In this document: positions 48,197-57,296 of the stretch, in pieces
How positions within the stretch are numbered: the stretch's first letter is position 1
Layout: the number at the start of each line of letters is the position of its first letter
Source: JAJDUF01 sp965238265
GTDB taxonomy: Bacteria; Chloroflexota; UBA11872; UBA12225; JAJDUF01
Direction: 5' to 3'
NCBI GenBank assembly: GCA_965238265.1
Contig: OZ250185.1
Span: 2,914,001 to 2,978,000 of the forward strand
DNA: 64,000 nt
Notes under the pieces: model-generated
The model's input: the letters and a program-made list of their open reading frames with translations, nothing else
What the model was told of the DNA's origin: nothing
The model's database searches: none
Translations under genes and position numbers: made by a program

Positions 48197-48487
48197 ATGA
48201 TCGTCGTCATCAACCGTCTGCACGTACCGGCCGACTACGCGAGCCGTCTGGAGCGCGCCTTTGGCAACACGCACCGCATGGACGAGGTGCCCGGCTGCCT
48301 CGGTTTCGAACTGCTACGCAACGAGAGCGGCGGCGAATACCTGGTTGTGACCAGGTGGAATACGCGCGAGAGCTACGGCGCCTGGCGGGCCAGCGATGCC
48401 TTCCAACAAGCCCACGCGCGGACCAACCCCGATAGCCCGGTCAAGGCGGAGCTGGGAGTGTACGACGTGCTGACGCACACGCCCTAG
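48197..48487 (+). CDS. Antibiotic-biosynthesis-monooxygenase (ABM) domain protein
   Basis: 96 residues from ATG 48197, preceded by GAAGGA; the frame is open upstream but without a site. IVVINRLHVPADYASRLERA, DEVPGCLGFELLRNESGGEY, LVVTRWNTRESYGAWRASDA. Dimeric ferredoxin-like fold of HmoA/IsdG haem-degrading monooxygenases; the W of the R-W-N-T strand is present. A haem or redox role is possible, not proven. It is near, but not clearly co-operonic with, the HicB-like gene. Confidence 0.75.
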   Translation: MIVVINRLHVPADYASRLERAFGNTHRMDEVPGCLGFELLRNESGGEYLVVTRWNTRESYGAWRASDAFQQAHARTNPDSPVKAELGVYDVLTHTP

Positions 48488-48513
48488 GGCGCTGCCAATG
48501 AGGAGGAGTGACT

Positions 48514-48912
48514 ATGCGAGACATTGATCTACGGGCACCGCTTCCCCCGGAGTTGCAGGCTCAGGTCCAGGCACACCTAGATCAGCCGTACCACAAACAC
48601 GTCTATCGCGACCCGGACGGCTACTATGTCGCAGAGGTCGTGGAGCTACCCGGCTGCATGAGCGACGGTGACACCGAGGCGGAGGCCCTCGCTCACCTCA
48701 CCGAGGCAATGACCGCCTGGCTTGAGGCCATGCTGCTGACCGGACAATCGGTTCCCGAACCGCTCGACGAAACGACGTATAGCGGCAAATACGCGCTGCG
48801 GATGCCGAAGAGCCTCCATGAGCGGTTGGCCAAACAGGCCGAGCGCGAGGGGGTTAGCCTCAACCAGTGGCTCGTGACACTGCTGGCACAAGGATCGGGA
48901 GCAGCCGGTTGA
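48514..48912 (+). CDS. HicB-like antitoxin with C-terminal RHH domain
   Basis: 132 residues from ATG 48514 (AGGAGGAG five bases before). A HicB_like domain: HVYRDPDGYYVAEVVELPGC, MSDGDTEAEALAHLTEAMTA, then an Arc/RHH-type tail (SGKYALRMPKSLHERLAKQA, EREGVSLNQWLVTLLA). This is the larger HicB type that binds its own promoter. No hicA frame was found beside it, so it appears solitary. It may be a stand-alone repressor. Confidence 0.78.
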   Translation: MRDIDLRAPLPPELQAQVQAHLDQPYHKHVYRDPDGYYVAEVVELPGCMSDGDTEAEALAHLTEAMTAWLEAMLLTGQSVPEPLDETTYSGKYALRMPKSLHERLAKQAEREGVSLNQWLVTLLAQGSGAAG

Positions 48913-48942
48913 GTGGGCGGCGCGGGAGCGGTTTTCTGCCGC

Positions 48943-50097
48943 TCAGTCGGTGATCTCGACGAGCCGGCCGGTTGCCGCCGACTGATAGAGCGCATCCATC
49001 ACCCGCTGCACGTTCAGCGTCTCCTCCGGTTTCACCAGCGGCTCAACCCGGCCCAACGCCGCCTGCACAAAGCGCTCAACGGACGGTTGCCGGCGCCACG
49101 TGACCGCTTCCTCGGTGGGCGCGGCCGCCGCACCGGCAGAGGCGTCCTCACTTGTAGGCGCCGACGGCTTGGGCTTCTGCGGTGGCGGGGCCGGCGCGGG
49201 TGCTGGCGGGGATAACTCCGGGGTGACATCCTCGGGCGCCCCGTCCACGTCGCGCACGATCTGGAACGGTTCGAGGCGTGCGCTCCCCTCGGTGCCAAAG
49301 AGCTGGGTGTAACTGGCGCCGCGCTCGGTCATTTGCAGCAGCCAACTCGTCTCCAGCATGAGCGTAGCGCCGTTGTCGAAACGGACAAGGGCTGCTGCGA
49401 GGTCTTCCACGTCGTATTCCTCGATGTTGATCGTGCCCATCCGGTTCTGCAACCCCGGCCGATGTGCCAGCGCCATGTAGGTCGCGCCGAAGACGGCGAC
49501 TGGGCGGGGGCTGCCCATCAACCACATCGTAACGTCGAGGGCATGGACGCCAATATCAATCAGTGGCCCACCACCGTTGAGCTTCTTGATATGGAACACG
49601 CCCCACGTGGGCGCACCACGGCTGCGTAGCGCGGCGGTCTTGGCGTAGTAGATGTCCCCTAGCTCACCGGCATCCACGGCCCGCTTGACTGCCTGCGCCG
49701 CCGGCGAAAATCGCTGCTGATGACCAATGGTGAGGACCTTGCCAGCGCGTTCGGCAGCCGCCACCATGTCCTGGGCTTCCGCTACGTTCATCGCCATCGG
49801 CTTCTCGCACAGCACGTGCTTGCCAGCATCGAGCGCCGCCACTGTTGCATCGCGGTGCATGAACGGGGGCGTGCATACCGAGACGGCGTCAAGCTCGGGG
49901 AGGGCGAGCATTTCGCGGTAGTCGGTACACCAATGCGCCAGTTCAAAGCGCTCGGCAAAGGCTTCGGCCCGTTCGGGCATCACATCGCAGCAGGCCACCA
50001 GCTCGCAGTCGTCGGGGAGCGCCTTGTACCCCGGCGCGTGTACCCCAGCGGCGATGCCACCGCTGCCGATGATGCCAACCCGCAACCTGTCCGTCAT
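48943..50097 (-). CDS. Gfo/Idh/MocA family oxidoreductase
   Basis: 384 residues from ATG 50097 (GGAGCG upstream). Rossmann LRVGIIGSGGIAAGVHAPGY, AVSVCTPPFMHRDATVAALD, HVLCEKPMAMNVAEAQDMVA (catalytic EKP), GGPLIDIGVHALDVTMWLMG. A Pro/Ala-rich linker of about 45 residues (APAPAPPPQKPKPSAPTSED) sits near residues 290-330, an unusual insertion before the last helices. NAD(P)-dependent oxidation of a sugar or cyclitol is the family norm. It neighbours three DegT-type aminotransferases, compatible with keto-cyclitol amination. Confidence 0.88.
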   Translation of the reverse strand: MTDRLRVGIIGSGGIAAGVHAPGYKALPDDCELVACCDVMPERAEAFAERFELAHWCTDYREMLALPELDAVSVCTPPFMHRDATVAALDAGKHVLCEKPMAMNVAEAQDMVAAAERAGKVLTIGHQQRFSPAAQAVKRAVDAGELGDIYYAKTAALRSRGAPTWGVFHIKKLNGGGPLIDIGVHALDVTMWLMGSPRPVAVFGATYMALAHRPGLQNRMGTINIEEYDVEDLAAALVRFDNGATLMLETSWLLQMTERGASYTQLFGTEGSARLEPFQIVRDVDGAPEDVTPELSPPAPAPAPPPQKPKPSAPTSEDASAGAAAAPTEEAVTWRRQPSVERFVQAALGRVEPLVKPEETLNVQRVMDALYQSAATGRLVEITD

Positions 50098-50249
50098 CGT
50101 GGTCGCTCCTTCAATCCCGGTATAGCGCAGAGCCGTTGTGAGCCTACCTATCGCCGCCCCCACGGGCAACTGGCGGCACAGCAGAAGGCACTCTACAGTG
50201 GAACGAGATACGGGGATGCGCTATCCGTTATCGTAGACAGAGGGGAATC

Positions 50250-50471
50250 ATGAGGAATGCCATTAGCCGAGCACTGCGGGCGCTTTCGGTGTATGGCGGT
50301 GTGCCACGCAGCGTTCGGCTTATCGCAGAGGCTGCACCATGGCGGGTGATTGCGCTGGTTCTGATCTACGTCGTCTCCAGCGTCGTGGGGCCGGCCGGAG
50401 TCTGGTTTTCCAAACTGCTGGTTGACGCGCTGGTAGCCCAGCCAGGGCAATCGCATATAAACGAATTCTAA
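50250..50471 (+). pseudogene. ABC transporter (exporter-type) gene truncated by an IS
   Basis: About 63 native codons: LRALSVYGGVPRSVRLIAEA, APWRVIALVLIYVVSSVVGP, AGVWFSKLLVDALVA, the first transmembrane part of an MsbA-like half transporter. They run into the left end of the ISAs1-like element (QSHINEF then stop). The remaining about 500 codons are not found beyond the IS, so the insertion was accompanied by a deletion. Non-functional. Confidence 0.75.
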
Positions 50472-51669
50472 GATACGGGATAGAATTGTGGTCACTCCAG
50501 ATAGGGAGTGTCCACATGGCTTCTACCCCTGCAGCCACCCTGATCGAGCGGTTCTCCAAGCGCAAGGACCCACGAGACCATCGCGCCAAGCGCCACAACC
50601 TGATCGATGGCGTGGTCAGAGCTATCTGCGCGGGCATATGCGGCGCAGCCGCATGGGTGGAGGTGGCGGTGTTCGGCAAGTCGAAGCCGGACTGGCTCGG
50701 TCGGTTGCTCGAACTGCCCAACGGCATCCCATCGCATGACACCTTCGGCAGAGTGTGCGCGCGATTGGACGCCAGGCAGTTTCAGGAATGTTTCGTGGAC
50801 GGGGTACGCGCGGTCAGCGTGGTAACCAAAGGCCCGGTGGTGGCGCTCGACGGCAAGACGCTCCGTCGTTCGCATGGCCGGTTGCTAGGCCAGTCCGCGA
50901 TCCACCTGGTGAGCGCGTGGGCGGCGACCAATCGCCTGGTGCTCGGGCAGACCAAAGTGGATGATCGCTCCAACGAGATCACCGCGATACCAGCCCGGCT
51001 GGGATGCTTGCTGGGTCTGGGTGTACGGTGACCATCGACGCGATGGGCGGTCCGAAGGAGATCGCCGCGACGATCACCGACCAGGGAGCCGACTACGTGC
51101 TGGCGCTCAAGCAAAATCAACCGCGCCTCCACGATGACGTAACAGCGATGGTCGCCGAGGCACGAAAGACCGAATTCGCCAGTCTCGAGCACGACTACTG
51201 CGAGACGGTCAACAAAGGTCATGGCCGCATCGAGACGCGGCGCTGCTGGTCTGTCTCAGCCCCCGATCACGTCGGTTACATGAACGACTGTCAGGAATGG
51301 TCAGCACTCACGAGCGTGGCGATGGTCGAGTCAGTACGACTCGTTGACGGCAAAATATCCGGGCAAGTCCGCTACTACATATCGAGCCGGCCGAACCGCG
51401 CCGACCGAATGCTCTCAGCGGTCAGAGCACACTGGGGAATCGAGAACGCAGTCCATTGGACGCTGGCCGTCGCGTTCGCCGAGGACGATTGCCGAGTGAG
51501 CACCGGCAACGCCGCCGAGAACTTCTCGACCCTGCGTCGGATGGCGCGCAACCTGCTCCAGCGCGAATCCACAACGAAGGGCGGCGGCGCGGCCAAGCGC
51601 AAGCGGGCCGGGGGGGATGAGGATTACCTGCTCACGGTACTCAACACTTAATATGCGATTGCCCTGGCT
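50440..51669 (+). mobile_element. ISAs1-family-like insertion sequence
   Basis: Terminal inverted repeats of about 19-20 bases: left agccagggcaatcgcatat, right (reverse complement) the same sequence. About 1230 bp with one transposase gene. No clear target duplication flanks it (left ..ggtagccc, right ctgctccg..), consistent with an adjacent deletion. Confidence 0.8.
50516..51651 (+). pseudogene. ISAs1-type transposase with a single-base frameshift
   Basis: N-terminal part (KRKDPRDHRAKRHNLIDGVV, HDTFGRVCARLDARQFQECF, VVALDGKTLRRSHG with the first catalytic Asp, DDRSNEITAIPARL) stops at 51031. The rest continues in a second frame from about 51004 (MLAGSGCTVTIDAMGGPKEI, ADYVLALKQNQPRLHDDV, AVRAHWGIENAVHWTLAVAF, EDDCRVSTGNAAENFSTLRR). 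Loss of one C in CTG-CGG-ATG (near 51002) explains the shift. Family members normally encode one frame, so it is probably inactive. Confidence 0.8.
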
Positions 51670-51719
51670 CTGCTCCGGAGATCGATGTGCCATCTTGTCG
51701 GAAACGGACTGGGGGAAAG

Positions 51720-52991
51720 ATGGCAGCAACAACGACCCTGGCGCTGCTCGGCGGCGATCCCGCCATCACGCTCGATCAGAGCGAGGCCATGAAATGGCCG
51801 CTGGTCGAACAGGAAGAGCTTGATGCCGTTGCCAACGTAGCCGGCAGCGGCGAATGGTCGAACCATCCCATCCGCGACGAGCTGGAAGCGGCGTTCGCCG
51901 CGTATATCGGCGTGAAACACGTCCTAGCCCACAATAACGGCACGGCGGCGCTCCATGCCTGCGCCTTCGCGCTGGGCATCGGGCCTGGTGACGAGGTGAT
52001 CTCGCCGGCCACAAGCTACTGGGCCACCGCGGTGCCGATCCTCACCGTGGGCGCCATCCCCGTCTTCGCGGACGTTGATCCGGTTTTCCTGAACCTCGAT
52101 CCTGAAGACGCGGAGCGCCGGATCACACCGCGCACGAAAGCGATCGTGGTCTGTCACCGCGGCGGGATGCCCTGTGACATGGACGGCTTTGCCAGCTTGG
52201 CCCAGCGGTACGGCCTCAAGCTGATCGAGGATGCCTCCCACGCCCATGGGGCCAGCTATCGCGGTCGCAAGGTCGGGGCCTGGGGCGACGTGGCCGGGTT
52301 TTCCATGCAGACGAGCAAAGTCATGCCCTCCGGCGAGGGCGGCTTGTTCACCACCAACGAACAGGAGTATTTCGACCGCGCGGTGTTGCTGGGCCATTAC
52401 GAGCGGATCGGAGGTCTCGACCGTGAGGAGGACCAGCGGTTCCAGCATACGGGCTTCGGTTTCAAGTACCGCATTAGCCCGCTCCACGCGGCCATCGGCC
52501 GGGTGGCCTTGGCCAAGCTCGACGAGCGCAACGCCCGGCGCAACGCCGGCATCCAGTATCTCTACGACCAGGTCAGCGAGATTCCCGGCTTCTCGGTGCC
52601 GCCGATGCCCGATCACGTCGAGCGCGTCTATTACCGGTCGCCCTTCATGATCTATGACCCGGACGAGCTTGGCGGCCTGCCCGCTGATCGCTTTACCGCA
52701 GCGTTGCAAGCCGAGGGCGCACATTTGGGCACGACCACGCGGCTGCGCCATCGAGGTGGCCTCCACACGCAGCCGCTGTTCGTCGAGCGCAAGCATTGGG
52801 CCTTCGAGCACCCGGACAATGCCGAGTCCGCGGCACACGTGCAATATGGCCCCGGCACGCTGCCGATTACGGAAGACTCGCCCGTCAATCGTGTGTCGCT
52901 CCCGCGGCTGACGCAGCCTACCCCGGAGCTACTCGACCAGTACGTCGCGGCGTTCCGTAAGGTGGCCGCCAATGCCAGCGCGCTGCTGTAG
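51720..52991 (+). CDS. DegT/DnrJ/EryC1-family PLP aminotransferase (paralogue 1)
   Basis: 423 residues from ATG 51720. Fold-type I core: HVLAHNNGTAALHACAFALG, GDEVISPATSYWATAVPILT, KLIEDASHAHGASYRGRKVG (PLP Asp in IEDA) and FSMQTSKVMPSGEGGLFTTN with the PLP lysine in TSK. Start pattern LALLGGDPAITLDQ resembles AHBA-synthase/scyllo-inosamine aminotransferase relatives. Catalyses transamination of a keto-sugar or cyclitol, presumably. First of three tandem paralogues (52-100 base gaps). Confidence 0.88.
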   Translation: MAATTTLALLGGDPAITLDQSEAMKWPLVEQEELDAVANVAGSGEWSNHPIRDELEAAFAAYIGVKHVLAHNNGTAALHACAFALGIGPGDEVISPATSYWATAVPILTVGAIPVFADVDPVFLNLDPEDAERRITPRTKAIVVCHRGGMPCDMDGFASLAQRYGLKLIEDASHAHGASYRGRKVGAWGDVAGFSMQTSKVMPSGEGGLFTTNEQEYFDRAVLLGHYERIGGLDREEDQRFQHTGFGFKYRISPLHAAIGRVALAKLDERNARRNAGIQYLYDQVSEIPGFSVPPMPDHVERVYYRSPFMIYDPDELGGLPADRFTAALQAEGAHLGTTTRLRHRGGLHTQPLFVERKHWAFEHPDNAESAAHVQYGPGTLPITEDSPVNRVSLPRLTQPTPELLDQYVAAFRKVAANASALL

Positions 52992-53030
52992 GGAAGCCTA
53001 GACAGGCGATCTCGGAAGTTGAGGCAAGCC

Positions 53031-54350
53031 ATGAGCGAGCGGTTGGCAATCCTGGGCGGTAGCCCGGCCATTACCCTGGAGCACACGTACTATTCGCAGT
53101 GGCCGATCTATACCGAGGAAGAGGTCGAAGCGGTCAGCGCGCTGATCCGCAGCTCCGGCCTCTCCAGCGCCCACTACGACCCGGATGGGCCGATTGCCCA
53201 GCTAGAGCAAGCCATCGCCCAGCGCTGGGGGGTGCGGTACGCGCTGACCCACCACAGCGGGACGGCGGCCCTGCACGCCGCGCTGTTCGGCGTCGGCGTC
53301 ACCCCTGGCGATGAAGTCATCGTGCAGTCGGCAACGCACCCGTTTAGCTGCATCCCCATCGTCGGCTGCGGCGCCGTGCCCGTCTTCGCCGACGTTGACC
53401 CTCACACCCGCCTGCTCGACCCAGTGGATGTCGAGCGCCGGATCACGCCGCGGACGCGGGCCATCCTGGTCGTGCATTGGAGCGGCATGCCCGCCGATAT
53501 GGATGCGCTGCTCGACGTTGCCCGGCGCCATGGCCTCCGGATAGTCGAGGACAACTGCGTGTCGCAGGGCACCCTGCATCGCGGCCGGATGTGCGGCACG
53601 CTCGTCGACGCCAGCGCGATTAGCCTCCAGCACGGCAAGCTCACCTCCGCCGGCGAGGGCGGCGTCTTCTTTACCGACGACGCGCAGGTGTACCAGCGGG
53701 CCGCCAGTCGTGGCCACTACGAGCGGCTGCAGGACCTACCCGACGCCCAATACCGCACGGTCTCCGGCTTTGCGTTCGGCGAGAAGTACCGGATCGCCAC
53801 GATCACGGCAGCCATCGGAGCCGTGCAAATGCGCCACTGGGACGAGCACATGGCGCGACGCAAGCGGAACGCCGAGCAGCTAGGGCAGGCCATCGAGGAA
53901 GTGGGCGGCTTCTCCTTCCGCCCCGTCCCCGACTACGTGGAATCGCCGTATCATCAGGGCTGGGTGCGCTTTGCTCCCGATGAGCTTGGCGGCATTGACC
54001 GCGAGACCCTGCTTGCGGCGCTCCAGGCCGAGGGCGCGCAGGTCAGCAATCCGGCGACACGGGCCAGCCGCATTCCGCATACCGACCAGGTGCGGGCGCT
54101 ACACTTGCACCCGGTCTTTGCCGGCAACGCGGCGGGCGCCGACGACCTGCTCTGGGAGGCGCTGGGTGCAGCCGTCCAGGAACGGCCCCGGTACGGGCCA
54201 GGCACCTTGCCGGTGACAGAGGACCTGGAGGTACCTCATAATACGCTCCAGTTGCCGTCGTTTACCCGCCCTGCGGATGATTTGATCGGCCAGTATGCTC
54301 TAGCCTTCCGCAAGGTAGCGGCCCAAGCCGATGCCCTGGTGGGCCGCTGA
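53031..54350 (+). CDS. DegT-family PLP aminotransferase (paralogue 2)
   Basis: 439 residues from ATG 53031 (GAGG upstream). YALTHHSGTAALHAALFGVG, GDEVIVQSATHPFSCIPIVG, RIVEDNCVSQGTLHRGRMCG, and ISLQHGKLTSAGEGGVFFTD carries the PLP lysine. The C-terminal part is about 10 residues longer than paralogue 3 (SNPATRASRIPHTDQVRALH). The sequence from C-V-S-Q-G to the lysine is nearly identical to paralogue 3 and unlike paralogue 1, so 2 and 3 form a later duplication. Confidence 0.88.
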   Translation: MSERLAILGGSPAITLEHTYYSQWPIYTEEEVEAVSALIRSSGLSSAHYDPDGPIAQLEQAIAQRWGVRYALTHHSGTAALHAALFGVGVTPGDEVIVQSATHPFSCIPIVGCGAVPVFADVDPHTRLLDPVDVERRITPRTRAILVVHWSGMPADMDALLDVARRHGLRIVEDNCVSQGTLHRGRMCGTLVDASAISLQHGKLTSAGEGGVFFTDDAQVYQRAASRGHYERLQDLPDAQYRTVSGFAFGEKYRIATITAAIGAVQMRHWDEHMARRKRNAEQLGQAIEEVGGFSFRPVPDYVESPYHQGWVRFAPDELGGIDRETLLAALQAEGAQVSNPATRASRIPHTDQVRALHLHPVFAGNAAGADDLLWEALGAAVQERPRYGPGTLPVTEDLEVPHNTLQLPSFTRPADDLIGQYALAFRKVAAQADALVGR

Positions 54351-54437
54351 CACGCTAGGCCCGCACCACCGCTACCTATAGAACTATGCAACCTGGCGGT
54401 CAACGAGTGGCACGTAACGGATGAGGTGACAAGAAGC

Positions 54438-55727
54438 ATGACTGACCAGTTGGCCCTCCTCGGTGGCGATCCCGCAGTCACCATTGACCAAGACTACTAC
54501 ACGGAATGGCCGATCTACGGCGATGAAGAGATCGAGGCGGTCACTGCGCTGATCCGTACCCGCCAGACTTCTGGCGGCTCGGAGCCGGGTGGCCCGATCT
54601 ACGAGTTGGAGCGTGCCATCGCCGAGCGCTGGGGCGTCCCGTATGCGCTGGCGCATCCCAACGGCACCTCAGCGCTGCACGCGGCCCTGTTTGCCGTCGG
54701 CGTGGGGCCTGGCGATGAGGTGATCGTGCAGTCGGCCACCCATCCGTATAGCTGCGTGCCGATCATCGGCTGCGGCGCCGTGCCGGTGTTTGCCGACGTG
54801 AACCCCAATACCCTGACCCTGGACCCCGACGATGTGGAGCGCCGGATCACGCCACGGACCAAAGCCGTCATCGTCGTGCATTGGGACGGCATGCCCGTGG
54901 ACATGGACGCGCTGCTCGCCGTGGCCCGCCGGCACGACCTCAAGGTCGTCGAGGATAACTGCGTCTCGCAGGGCACGCTGCACCGCGGCCGGATGTGCGG
55001 CACGCTGGGAGACGCCGCCGGCATCAGCTTCCAGGTAGGCAAGCTCACCTCCGCCGGCGAGGGCGGGATGTTCCTCACCAGCAACCCGGAGTATTACCAA
55101 CGGGCCGCCGTGCTCGGCCATTACGAGCGGCTCGATGAGCTGCCGGACGAGAAGTACCGCGCCGTGGCCAGCTTCTGCTTTGGCGAGAAGTACCGCATCG
55201 CCACGATCAGCGCGGCCATCGGGGTTGTGCAGATGCGCCATTGGGACGAACGCTTCCAGGTGCGCCGGCGAAACGCCGAGCGGCTGGGGCAGGCGATTGC
55301 CGAGATCGGCGGCTTCTCGCCTCCCGAGGTGCCCGACTACGTGGAATCGCCGTTCCACCGCGGCTGGGTGCGCTTTGACCCCGAAGAGCTGGGCGGCATT
55401 GATCGCGCCACGCTGGTTGAGGCACTGCAAGCGGAAGGCGTCAGGGTAGGGTCGGCCGGGACGCTGCGCCCCTTGCACCAGCATCCGGTCTTTGCCGGCA
55501 ACGCGGCCGGCACCGGCGATCTGCTCTGGGACGTCGTGCGTACCCATGCGCCGGACGAGCGCCCGCAGTACGGGCCGGGCACGCTGCCCGTGACCGAAGA
55601 CCCGGAGGTGCCCTATAACACGATCACCCTGCCGGCGCTCACCCGCCCGGCGGATGACCTGATCGAGCAGTACGCGCAGGCGTTCCGCAAGGTCGCGGCC
55701 CAGGCCGGCGCCTTGGCGCAACGTTAG
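54438..55727 (+). CDS. DegT-family PLP aminotransferase (paralogue 3)
   Basis: 429 residues from ATG 54438. YALAHPNGTSALHAALFAVG, GDEVIVQSATHPYSCVPIIG, KVVEDNCVSQGTLHRGRMCG, ISFQVGKLTSAGEGGMFLTS with the PLP lysine. LAVARRHDLK and VVHWDGMPVDMDALL are canonical. It is 25 bases from the ceramidase-like gene, probably one transcript. All three paralogues keep catalytic residues, so redundancy by decay is not obvious. Confidence 0.88.
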   Translation: MTDQLALLGGDPAVTIDQDYYTEWPIYGDEEIEAVTALIRTRQTSGGSEPGGPIYELERAIAERWGVPYALAHPNGTSALHAALFAVGVGPGDEVIVQSATHPYSCVPIIGCGAVPVFADVNPNTLTLDPDDVERRITPRTKAVIVVHWDGMPVDMDALLAVARRHDLKVVEDNCVSQGTLHRGRMCGTLGDAAGISFQVGKLTSAGEGGMFLTSNPEYYQRAAVLGHYERLDELPDEKYRAVASFCFGEKYRIATISAAIGVVQMRHWDERFQVRRRNAERLGQAIAEIGGFSPPEVPDYVESPFHRGWVRFDPEELGGIDRATLVEALQAEGVRVGSAGTLRPLHQHPVFAGNAAGTGDLLWDVVRTHAPDERPQYGPGTLPVTEDPEVPYNTITLPALTRPADDLIEQYAQAFRKVAAQAGALAQR

Positions 55728-55752
55728 CGCGGCGAGGAGAGGAGACGCACAG

Positions 55753-57159
55753 ATGGCCACGACAAGCGCCGGACTATCCGCCGGCACCGCCGCTGCGACC
55801 ATCACCCCGGAGCAGCCGATGCAGTTGCAAGGCTATGATCGCGGCCCATCAACGGGTACCCTCGACCCCTTGGAGGCCCGCGCCATCGTCTTCGACGACG
55901 GGAACACGCAGGCCGCCATCGTCACGGCCGACCTCATCGGGCTGGAGTACGCCCACGACGGACCGGAGTGCGCCTCGGTCCAGCGCATCCGGGCCAGCGC
56001 CGCGGCGGCCAGCGGCGTACCGGCGGGCCATATCATGGTTGCCTGCTCGCATACGCACTCGGGACCCGCCGTCCAACAGCTGAGTTACCTTCCGGCGGAC
56101 CAGGAGTATCAACGCTCGCTGGAGCAGACGCTTGGTGCAGTCGTGGGCGCGGCCAGCCGCGCCATGCAGCCGGTCACGCTCGGTGTAGGCGATGGCATGG
56201 TAGACATCAACGTCAACCGCCGCCTCCGCACGCCGGACGGCAATACGGCGATGCGGCCCAACCGGCAGGGCATGGTGGATAAGCGGGTGCGCGTGCTGCG
56301 CGTTGATCCCGCCTCGGCGCCGGCGCCGGTTGGCACGCTCGGCGGGCGGCCGTTGCCGCAGAGCGACCCGCTCGCCGTGCTCTTCTCCTACGTCTGCCAC
56401 GCTACCACCATGGGCGGCGAAAACTTCCGCTACAGCGCCGACTACCCCGGGTCCGCGCGGCGCGTCGTCGAAGGCGTCTATCAGGCCAACGGCGGCGCCG
56501 GAACGCGCGCCCTGTTCCTGCCGGGCTGCTTCGGCAACATCCGGCCGCATCTCTTGCGGTCCGACGAGAGCTTCCGCGGCGCCACGGATCATGAGCTACT
56601 GGTAATCGGTCGCCTCCTCGGCTCGGAAGTGGTGCAGACGGCGGAGCGCGTCGTCAGCGAGCCGGTCACGGCGATTGCCGTCGCGCGGCGCGAGGTTTCG
56701 CTGCCCTACGGCGCCCTCCCCAGTGAAGCCGAGTTGCGGGCGGCAGCGGCGGACCAGCGGCGGAGTGGCTGGGCTACCGCGATGCTGGCCCACATAGAAC
56801 GTGACGGCAGTCTCCCGACGGCCGACACGGCCGAGGTGCAGGTCATGCGGCTGGGTCCGCACTGGCTGGTGACGACACCGGGCGAGACGCAGCTGGAGAT
56901 CGGGCTGTCCATCGAGCGCGGCTTTGCGGACTTGGGCCTCGCGCGACCGGAGCAAGGCGAGCAGGTTCTGACGCTCGGCTACACGAATGGCAACGTGGGG
57001 TACCTCTGCACAGCCAGCACGATCTTCGAGGGCGGCTACGAGCCGTCCACCGCCTACTCCGGCTACCGCCGCCCGGCGGCCTTCGCACCCGAAGCGGAGG
57101 CGGTGTTGATTGATACCGCGCTCGCGCTGGCCCAGGAGATTGTCCACGCGCAGGGATAG
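55753..57159 (+). CDS. Neutral/alkaline ceramidase N-terminal-domain-like zinc hydrolase
   Basis: 468 residues, no signal peptide. Zn-ligand blocks of the ceramidase fold are present: VACSHTHSGPAVQQL, FSYVCHATTMGGENF, and TTPGETQLEIGLSIE; the Tyr-containing GYLCTASTIFEGGYEPSTAY also fits. The usual catalytic-Ser stretch (GDVSPN in known ceramidases) reads CFGNIRPHLLRS, lacking Ser. Cytosolic location and no lipid-binding C-terminal domain suggest a non-ceramide amide substrate. Co-transcribed with the three aminotransferases. Confidence 0.75.
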   Translation: MATTSAGLSAGTAAATITPEQPMQLQGYDRGPSTGTLDPLEARAIVFDDGNTQAAIVTADLIGLEYAHDGPECASVQRIRASAAAASGVPAGHIMVACSHTHSGPAVQQLSYLPADQEYQRSLEQTLGAVVGAASRAMQPVTLGVGDGMVDINVNRRLRTPDGNTAMRPNRQGMVDKRVRVLRVDPASAPAPVGTLGGRPLPQSDPLAVLFSYVCHATTMGGENFRYSADYPGSARRVVEGVYQANGGAGTRALFLPGCFGNIRPHLLRSDESFRGATDHELLVIGRLLGSEVVQTAERVVSEPVTAIAVARREVSLPYGALPSEAELRAAAADQRRSGWATAMLAHIERDGSLPTADTAEVQVMRLGPHWLVTTPGETQLEIGLSIERGFADLGLARPEQGEQVLTLGYTNGNVGYLCTASTIFEGGYEPSTAYSGYRRPAAFAPEAEAVLIDTALALAQEIVHAQG

Positions 57160-57207
57160 TGCTAACAAAGGCAGATTTTCGTGAAGAGCGACGCACCTAT
57201 CCCCGGT

Positions 57208-57276
57208 CCCCGTCATTGCGGCGCACGCCGCAATCCAGCCCCCCTTCCCTTCAGGGAAGGGGCCGGGGGTTAGGTA
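57208..57276. repeat. Family A half and family C palindrome
   Basis: cccgtcattgcggcgcacgc-cgcaatcc followed by cccttcccttcagggaaggg-gccgggggttaggt. It lies between the ceramidase-like and RidA genes, 20 bases before the RidA ribosome site. Confidence 0.85.
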
Positions 57277-57296
57277 AAGTAGAGGAGACGACTTCC

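Noticed and set aside
48514..48912. A hicA toxin paired with the second HicB-like gene
   Set aside because: No frame with the HicA G-S-H motif lies within a few hundred bases on either side.
50990..51010. Programmed frameshift in the ISAs1-like transposase
   Set aside because: No slippery heptamer at the shift; the family normally uses one frame, so a deletion is simpler.
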